Shown piece after piece: positions 63,727 through 64,000 of a stretch of 64,000 bases of DNA. A program made the position numbers and the translations under genes. Where the stretch lies: positions 62,001-126,000 of the forward strand of contig NZ_CP043489.1 in NCBI RefSeq assembly GCF_008330945.1. Reading direction: 5' to 3'. A model generated the notes under the pieces. It was not told where the DNA came from. It saw only the letters and a list, made by a program, of their open reading frames with translations, and made no database searches. Positions within the stretch are counted from its first letter, which is position 1. Each line of letters starts with the position of its first letter. This DNA comes from Labrys sp. KNU-23. Its GTDB lineage: Bacteria > Pseudomonadota > Alphaproteobacteria > Rhizobiales > Labraceae.

Positions 63727-64000
63727 TCATTGCGCGGCCTCGTTGTTGGCCGTTGCCTCCATCGGGAACCACAGACGCATCATGGCGCCGTGGCCGCCAT
63801 CGGCCACCGCCGGCGCATCGAGCAGCTCGATGCCGCCGCCATGCTCCTCCATGATCTTGCCGACGATGGCGAGGCCGAGGCCGGTGCCTTTCTCGCGCGT
63901 GGTGACATAGGGTTCCAGCAGCTTCTGCCGGTTTTCCTTGGGCAGGCCAATGCCATTGTCAATCACCTCCACGGCGATATCCGCTTCCCGGCGCACCACA
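63727..64000 (-). CDS. ntrY: Sensor histidine kinase NtrY, C-terminal part
   Basis: The last 90 residues of a histidine kinase, running off the window edge. The ATPase N box has passed; visible are the G1 motif VIDNGIGLP and the G2 motif [20 protein letters not shown]. Position directly upstream of ntrX on the same strand identifies it as NtrY, which phosphorylates NtrX in nitrogen and redox control. The true start lies outside the window. Confidence 0.88.
   Translation of the reverse strand, partial: VVRREADIAVEVIDNGIGLPKENRQKLLEPYVTTREKGTGLGLAIVGKIMEEHGGGIELLDAPAVADGGHGAMMRLWFPMEATANNEAAQ

Overview
The window is high-GC chromosomal DNA from an alphaproteobacterium, most likely order Hyphomicrobiales (Rhizobiales). 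The evidence is the order of housekeeping genes (erpA/dgt, scpAB, tatABC, serS, surE-pcm, yajC-secDF), an exoR homologue, the ntrYX pair, an opgD-opgH osmoregulated-glucan locus, and a perfect alphaproteobacterial SOS box (GTTC-N7-GTTC) before uvrA. No rRNA, tRNA, CRISPR array, phage or complete insertion sequence was seen. A species cannot be named from the sequence alone.

Layout. 0-9.2 kb: dapA-family aldolase, MEKHLA protein, DUF2938 membrane protein, recX, HAD phosphatase, arfB, uvrA under an SOS box, an orphan ModA-like binding protein behind a ModE-like palindrome, and a low-GC DUF707 gene. 9.2-12.3 kb: AT-rich gap, a 51-residue DUF1127 protein, a possible small-RNA stretch ending in an intrinsic terminator, trmFO and a TPR protein. 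12.3-29.1 kb: a long, mostly minus-strand core block (yajC-secD-secF-Mth938-squalene/phytoene-synthase-like; LysM/M23 lipoprotein; P450; surE-pcm; serS; tatABC; scpAB; nagZ). 29.3-33.5 kb: SPOR protein, a gutted arginyl-tRNA-synthetase-like gene in the usual argS position, and dgt. 33.8-36.1 kb: a phosphonate module (FAD oxidoreductase plus phnX) and a 243-bp foldback element, lodged between dgt and erpA, which are normally neighbours. 36.3-44.4 kb: erpA-xthA, a FecR/CHASE2-cyclase divergent pair, exoR, betC and a HAD hydrolase. 44.4-50 kb: RibD-like reductase, cytoplasmic gamma-glutamyltransferase, GntR regulator and a polar amino-acid ABC transporter. 50-59.2 kb: valS, opgD-opgH and a B12 radical-SAM protein. 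59.5-64 kb: cyclase-family protein with a CGNR zinc-finger regulator, TauE/SafE permease, ntrX and the 3' end of ntrY.

Several groups make functional sense. YajC, SecD and SecF assist Sec export, and the two genes behind them resemble mitochondrial complex I assembly factors NDUFAF3 and NDUFAF6. TatABC would export the Tat-signal OpgD, which with OpgH makes periplasmic glucans. The FAD oxidoreductase and PhnX can turn aminophosphonates into acetaldehyde and phosphate. The GntR-GGT-ABC cluster looks like uptake and intracellular cleavage of gamma-glutamyl compounds.

The most unusual item is the argS-locus gene. It keeps the N-terminal and anticodon-binding parts of arginyl-tRNA synthetase but has lost nearly all of the catalytic domain, including HIGH and KMSKS, while staying an open frame. 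Also notable are the foldback element, several long perfect inverted repeats, a REP-like intergenic repeat family and a palindrome overlapping the ribosome-binding region of the CGNR gene.
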